From Bacteroidota bacterium (lineage in GTDB: Bacteria > Bacteroidota > Bacteroidia > Flavobacteriales_D > Crocinitomicaceae): a stretch of DNA of 9,391 nt. The translations under genes were made by a program, and so were the position numbers. Positions 6,320-9,391 of this stretch are shown one piece after another (positions within the stretch are counted from its first letter, which is position 1; each line of letters opens with the position of its first letter). The notes below the pieces were generated by a model. It was not told the DNA's origin. It saw nothing but the letters and a program-made list of their open reading frames with translations, and did no database searches. The stretch lies in assembly GCA_024280195.1 (NCBI GenBank), contig JAJRQP010000056.1:1-9391 (forward strand). The letters are read 5' to 3'.

Positions 6320-7546
6320 CTAATTCTCCAATCGAATCACCTTCGCCAACGTTCCTAAAATTCGCTTATGTTTTTTTACAAATGGATTACTCATGTCCCA
6401 AACATAACCTGCAAGAACGGAGCAAATTTGTTTTTTAAATTCTTCATTGCCATTTTCCTTAAAGAAAATTGTGTGCAAATCTCCGTTGTACCATGCATCG
6501 ACATAAGAACGGAAGACCTCTACTCCATGCAGTAAAATTTCATCGTATTCTGTGTCCCAATCAACTGATTCTCCATCTAGTTGCTTCGCCACTAAGTCCG
6601 CAGCCATGTAACCCGATTTTAATGCAAACATAACCCCTGAACTAAAAATAGGGTCTAAAAATTCTGTACTGTTTCCACAAAGAACATATCCTTCTCCATG
6701 CAATTGTTTTACCGCGATAGAATAACCTAGTATTGTCTTCGGTTCGAAGTTGAATTCTGTTTCCGCATACCTACCATTCAGCCCAGGAAAAGATTTTACT
6801 AAGTTTTTGAATTCCGCTCCATTATTCTCCGAAATAGATGCTACATAACTCTCTTCTCCAACAATACCAACAGAAGCTGTTCCATCAGAAAAAGGAATAG
6901 ACCAAATCCAAGCAGAGTTGTTATTAAAAGCATTCACAAATATATTCGCACTTGCTTTCTCAGAACGTTTATCATCTTTTACATGTGCAAAAACAGCGCC
7001 TCTCGGAATAGAAGTCGCAGGAACGTTCAAATCGAACAACCTCGGAAGCACTCGCCCGTAACCACTTGAATCTATTACAAACTTGCATTCAATCTCCACT
7101 TGTTGCCCTTCAGAATTGGTGTAAAAAACGTGCTGATTAGTCGCGCTTGTTTTGACATCTGTTACTTCGGAATTAAAATGAACAATAGCTCCTTTTTTCT
7201 CTACTTCTTCAAGTAGAGCCAAATCAAAATCTGCACGCTTTACTTGGTAGGTGTAATCCCATCCATCTGTGTAGCGTTCATTAAAAAGAAAATCACAGGT
7301 CTTGTTCTCATGATAGAAAGAAACACCATTTTTCACTTGAAATTTCTTCTCTGCAATGCAATCCAACAAGTCAACCTTCTCTAAAAAATCCATGCATTGT
7401 GGCAGTAAACTTTCTCCTATCACAAAACGAGGGAATTCTGTTTTTTCAATGATTAAAACTGAGAGATTATCTTGCAATAACCTCGCTGCTGCAGTTGCCC
7501 CAGAAGGGCCTGCTCCAATAACAACTACATCAAAACTACTTTTCAT
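6320..7546 (-). CDS. FAD-dependent monooxygenase of the flavin halogenase type
   Basis: This 408-residue flavoprotein has an N-terminal Rossmann motif GAGPSG (11-16) with Glu34 closing the ADP site (LIIEK). It also has GESLLPQ (44-50), a conserved-position Lys72 in VKNGVSF, WIWSIP (213-218) matching the WxWxIP signature of flavin-dependent halogenases, and GNSTEFLDPIFSSGV (291-305), the second FAD-binding region. This combination resembles the CndH-like (variant B) halogenases and related hydroxylases, which need a separate flavin reductase. In a flexirubin-type cluster it could chlorinate or hydroxylate the aryl ring; some flexirubins are chlorinated. Halogenation cannot be separated from hydroxylation or other oxidation by sequence alone. 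ATG 7546 overlaps the upstream stop as ATGA, so it is translated with the desaturase-like gene. It is the last intact gene of the leftward operon. Confidence 0.87.
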   Translation of the reverse strand: MKSSFDVVVIGAGPSGATAAARLLQDNLSVLIIEKTEFPRFVIGESLLPQCMDFLEKVDLLDCIAEKKFQVKNGVSFYHENKTCDFLFNERYTDGWDYTYQVKRADFDLALLEEVEKKGAIVHFNSEVTDVKTSATNQHVFYTNSEGQQVEIECKFVIDSSGYGRVLPRLFDLNVPATSIPRGAVFAHVKDDKRSEKASANIFVNAFNNNSAWIWSIPFSDGTASVGIVGEESYVASISENNGAEFKNLVKSFPGLNGRYAETEFNFEPKTILGYSIAVKQLHGEGYVLCGNSTEFLDPIFSSGVMFALKSGYMAADLVAKQLDGESVDWDTEYDEILLHGVEVFRSYVDAWYNGDLHTIFFKENGNEEFKKQICSVLAGYVWDMSNPFVKKHKRILGTLAKVIRLEN

Positions 7547-9072
7547 TTTGCCTTGTTTATTTTTTCTATCAAATACTTGTCTTCAATAAAATTGAAACTA
7601 TTTACCAATGCACCAATTGTTGCTCCCAAAACACCGTGAAAAACCAAATTTTGTCCTGTTAAAAACAGATTTGGAACGCGCGTTTTTGTGTTTATTTTAG
7701 AATGCATGATATTATTACAATCCTTTTTAATTCCATATAAAGATCCATCTTCAGTACCTATATAATCTTTGTAGGTTAATGGTGTAGAACAATAAATTCC
7801 TTTTATAGACTTACGTATATCAGGGAAAATCTCTTCCAATTTCTCAATCACTTGTTCTTCTTTCTCCCTTTTAAATTTTGCGTACTCCTCTCCTCTATTT
7901 CCAGAATTAGCAACCGTATTGAAAGTAGAACTCCATTGCTCAACCTCCTTATAATCCATGTAAGCCATTGCCGATAATGATTCTGCAAACTCACCTTGAT
8001 TCTTTACTGCAGAGGTACAAATAAAAAGCGCTTGTGGCCAATGACTTTCGTCATATTTAACGGTGTTCCAAACCTCATTTTGAGAATAGGCATACATGTT
8101 ATAATTCAAATACGGGAATGAATTCTCATGAAAAGAAAGATACAACATAAAAGAGGACACTGTATTCTTCAACTTATTCAATCGAGTACGATAAGCAGGT
8201 CTAAAATTCTCTATACCAAATACTTGCGTTGTGATTCTGGGATGCATATTGGAAATGAAATTTTGAGCAAAAAACGTTTCTCCCGATTTTGTCTCCACAG
8301 AAATAATACGCTTTTCTTGATAGTTTGCACGAACAACTTCCTGTCGCTTCATCACTTTCCCTCCCAAAGAATGCAATCTTTTTGTTAAGAGTTTAGCTAT
8401 CTGAGAACCTCCATTCTCCATGCGGTAACTTCCTTTTAAATAGCTGTTCATGATGAGTGCAAGAACATACAACGGAGTCGTTTTCGTTTCACCTGCATAA
8501 AGCAATCCATTACCCAAGAGGACAGATTGCAAAATTTTATTCTCTGTAATTGACGTAATAAAACCGAATGCACTTTCAGACATTAATTCTGGTTTGTCGA
8601 TGTAAGAAAAACCATCCTCAACCTCTAAATTGTACAACGGGAATTCTTTACAGATACTTTGCATTTTAGCTAAATACAAATCAATTGCTTTTTCCTCTTT
8701 GGGAAACTTCTCTAGTAATCCTTCCTTAAAATTGGAATAACCTTGTCCGTGTTTAAATGTAGAACCATCCGGCAAACGAATCATATCGAAACAATCATCG
8801 TCCAAACGCTTCATTTTTAGATCATCTATGATTCCCAAATACTTAAAAATAGAATGCAAGGTCTCCCCTTCATCTAAAGAACCAATATAGTGAACTCCGG
8901 TATCAAAAATGACTTTATCACGACTAAAAACTTGCAATGAACCACCAACTTGGTGATTTTTCTCTAGCACCAAAACAGAATGACCTTCCATTGCCAATAA
9001 CACAGATGAAACGAGTCCTCCGATGCCACTACCAACAACTATAAAATCATATTCCGTTTTTGCTTTCTTCAT
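7543..9072 (-). CDS. Phytoene desaturase / retinol saturase-like FAD oxidoreductase
   Basis: This 509-residue FAD/NAD(P)-binding oxidoreductase belongs to the phytoene desaturase-CrtISO-RetSat group, which oxidises, isomerises or saturates conjugated polyenes. The ADP-binding fold starts at once: DFIVVGSGIGGL (9-20), LVLEKN (34-39) and VGGSLQ (42-47). The C-terminal FAD-binding signature is PNLFLTGQNLVFHG (467-480), followed by GATIGALV. The start at ATG 9072 (MKKAKTEYDF) places the GxGxxG motif at the usual distance. A TTG 63 bp upstream would add 21 residues unlike the family and run deep into the preceding gene. The gene overlaps the methyltransferase by 26 bp and the monooxygenase by 4 bp, so the three are translationally coupled. 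In flexirubin clusters such enzymes accompany the aryl-polyene assembly genes. A role on the polyene chain is likely but the exact reaction is unknown. It is not evidence for carotenoid synthesis, as no phytoene synthase is nearby. Confidence 0.87.
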   Translation of the reverse strand: MKKAKTEYDFIVVGSGIGGLVSSVLLAMEGHSVLVLEKNHQVGGSLQVFSRDKVIFDTGVHYIGSLDEGETLHSIFKYLGIIDDLKMKRLDDDCFDMIRLPDGSTFKHGQGYSNFKEGLLEKFPKEEKAIDLYLAKMQSICKEFPLYNLEVEDGFSYIDKPELMSESAFGFITSITENKILQSVLLGNGLLYAGETKTTPLYVLALIMNSYLKGSYRMENGGSQIAKLLTKRLHSLGGKVMKRQEVVRANYQEKRIISVETKSGETFFAQNFISNMHPRITTQVFGIENFRPAYRTRLNKLKNTVSSFMLYLSFHENSFPYLNYNMYAYSQNEVWNTVKYDESHWPQALFICTSAVKNQGEFAESLSAMAYMDYKEVEQWSSTFNTVANSGNRGEEYAKFKREKEEQVIEKLEEIFPDIRKSIKGIYCSTPLTYKDYIGTEDGSLYGIKKDCNNIMHSKINTKTRVPNLFLTGQNLVFHGVLGATIGALVNSFNFIEDKYLIEKINKAK

Positions 9073-9391
9073 GTGCGATTTTACGGAGAACGAACAAAAC
9101 ATTTGAGGTTTTCTCTGATTGCTCAAGCAATTCACAAGTTAGGTTTCTCTCCTTTGCGAATTTAAAAATATCTTCAGAAGAAAAAAAGCTTAATGCTTCC
9201 GATGTTTTATTGAATCCAAAAATTGTTGTTGAGAATTTTTCTGTAACTTGTGTAACTCCGTGTCTATCAGATACATCTATTATTCCGTCACGAATTAAAA
9301 TAATTCCATTCTCATTGAGATTATCAACTGTTTTGTGTAAGACTTCTAGTTGTTGTTCAAAAGTCATGTAATGAAGAACATCGTTGTAAAA
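9047..9391 (-). CDS. C-terminus of a class I SAM-dependent methyltransferase (partial, enters from right edge)
   Basis: The frame is open to the window edge and stops at TGA 9047-9049, giving 114 visible residues. It starts mid-fold with FYNDVLHYMTFEQQ, the motif IV strand and following helix of a Rossmann methyltransferase. Then come NENGIILIRDGIID, the motif VI turn and strand, and an FSTTIFGFNK substrate-lid region. Motif I, with the SAM-binding glycines, lies outside the window. ATG 9367 is an internal Met, not a start, because protein-like sequence continues upstream. From memory, flexirubin clusters carry this type of domain at the C-terminus of a large MMPL transporter / lysophospholipid acyltransferase / methyltransferase fusion, so the full protein may be very large. 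Its likely task is methylation of the aryl head group (inference). It overlaps the desaturase-like start by 26 bp. Confidence 0.78.
   Translation of the reverse strand, partial: FYNDVLHYMTFEQQLEVLHKTVDNLNENGIILIRDGIIDVSDRHGVTQVTEKFSTTIFGFNKTSEALSFFSSEDIFKFAKERNLTCELLEQSEKTSNVLFVLRKIAHEESKNGI

Noticed and set aside
7543..9072. Carotenoid phytoene desaturase (crtI)
   Set aside because: No phytoene synthase or other carotenoid gene is present; the partners are aryl-polyene-type enzymes, so a crtI name would mislead.
9073..9135. Upstream TTG start adding 21 residues to the desaturase-like protein
   Set aside because: The extension is unlike the family, runs into the methyltransferase gene and pushes the Rossmann motif away from the N-terminus; ATG 9072 is better.
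9060..9371. 103-codon open frame on the plus strand
   Set aside because: It lies opposite the methyltransferase C-terminus, has no family features and is a shadow of the real gene.
1..9391. CRISPR array, tRNA or rRNA genes, riboswitches
   Set aside because: No regularly spaced direct repeats, cloverleaf or rRNA-like sequence was seen on either strand by eye.

Overview
The window looks like chromosomal DNA from a low-GC member of the Bacteroidota, most likely the Flavobacteriia. The signs are strongly AT-rich codon use, almost no Shine-Dalgarno-like leaders, several exact TAnnTTTG boxes (the -7 element of Bacteroidota sigma factors), and protein types typical of that phylum. I cannot name the species from sequence alone.

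Left third (1-2044). A broken or partial reading frame enters from the left edge and ends tail to tail against a leftward gene for a secreted protein made of about nine ~36-residue repeats, of unknown function. Rightward from a shared intergenic region run a YeaQ/YmgE-type small membrane protein and an exported OmpA-C-domain protein, 8 bp apart.

Middle and right (2041-9391). This looks like the edge of a flexirubin / aryl-polyene pigment gene cluster. A leftward 4'-phosphopantetheinyl transferase (activates acyl carrier proteins) is divergent from a rightward pair: a membrane-anchored C45 (acyl-CoA:6-aminopenicillanate acyltransferase-type) enzyme overlapping a PaaK-like adenylate-forming ligase. 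Converging on that pair from the right edge is a tightly overlapped leftward operon: the C-terminus of a SAM-dependent methyltransferase (entering from outside), a phytoene-desaturase / retinol-saturase-like flavoprotein, and a halogenase-type FAD monooxygenase. In known flexirubin clusters this set fits activation of an aryl starter, carrier-protein activation, tailoring of the aryl ring (methylation, halogenation or hydroxylation), redox chemistry on the polyene, and acyl transfer or ester formation. The ketosynthases, carrier proteins and DarA/DarB genes that would confirm the pathway are not in this window.

Between the two arms (5649-6319) there is no intact gene. It holds an AT-rich perfect inverted repeat, about 230 bp without recognisable content, and a previously hidden 124-codon remnant of a phytanoyl-CoA dioxygenase gene (leftward). 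That remnant has lost its 5' half, including the metal-binding HxD region, and has no start codon.
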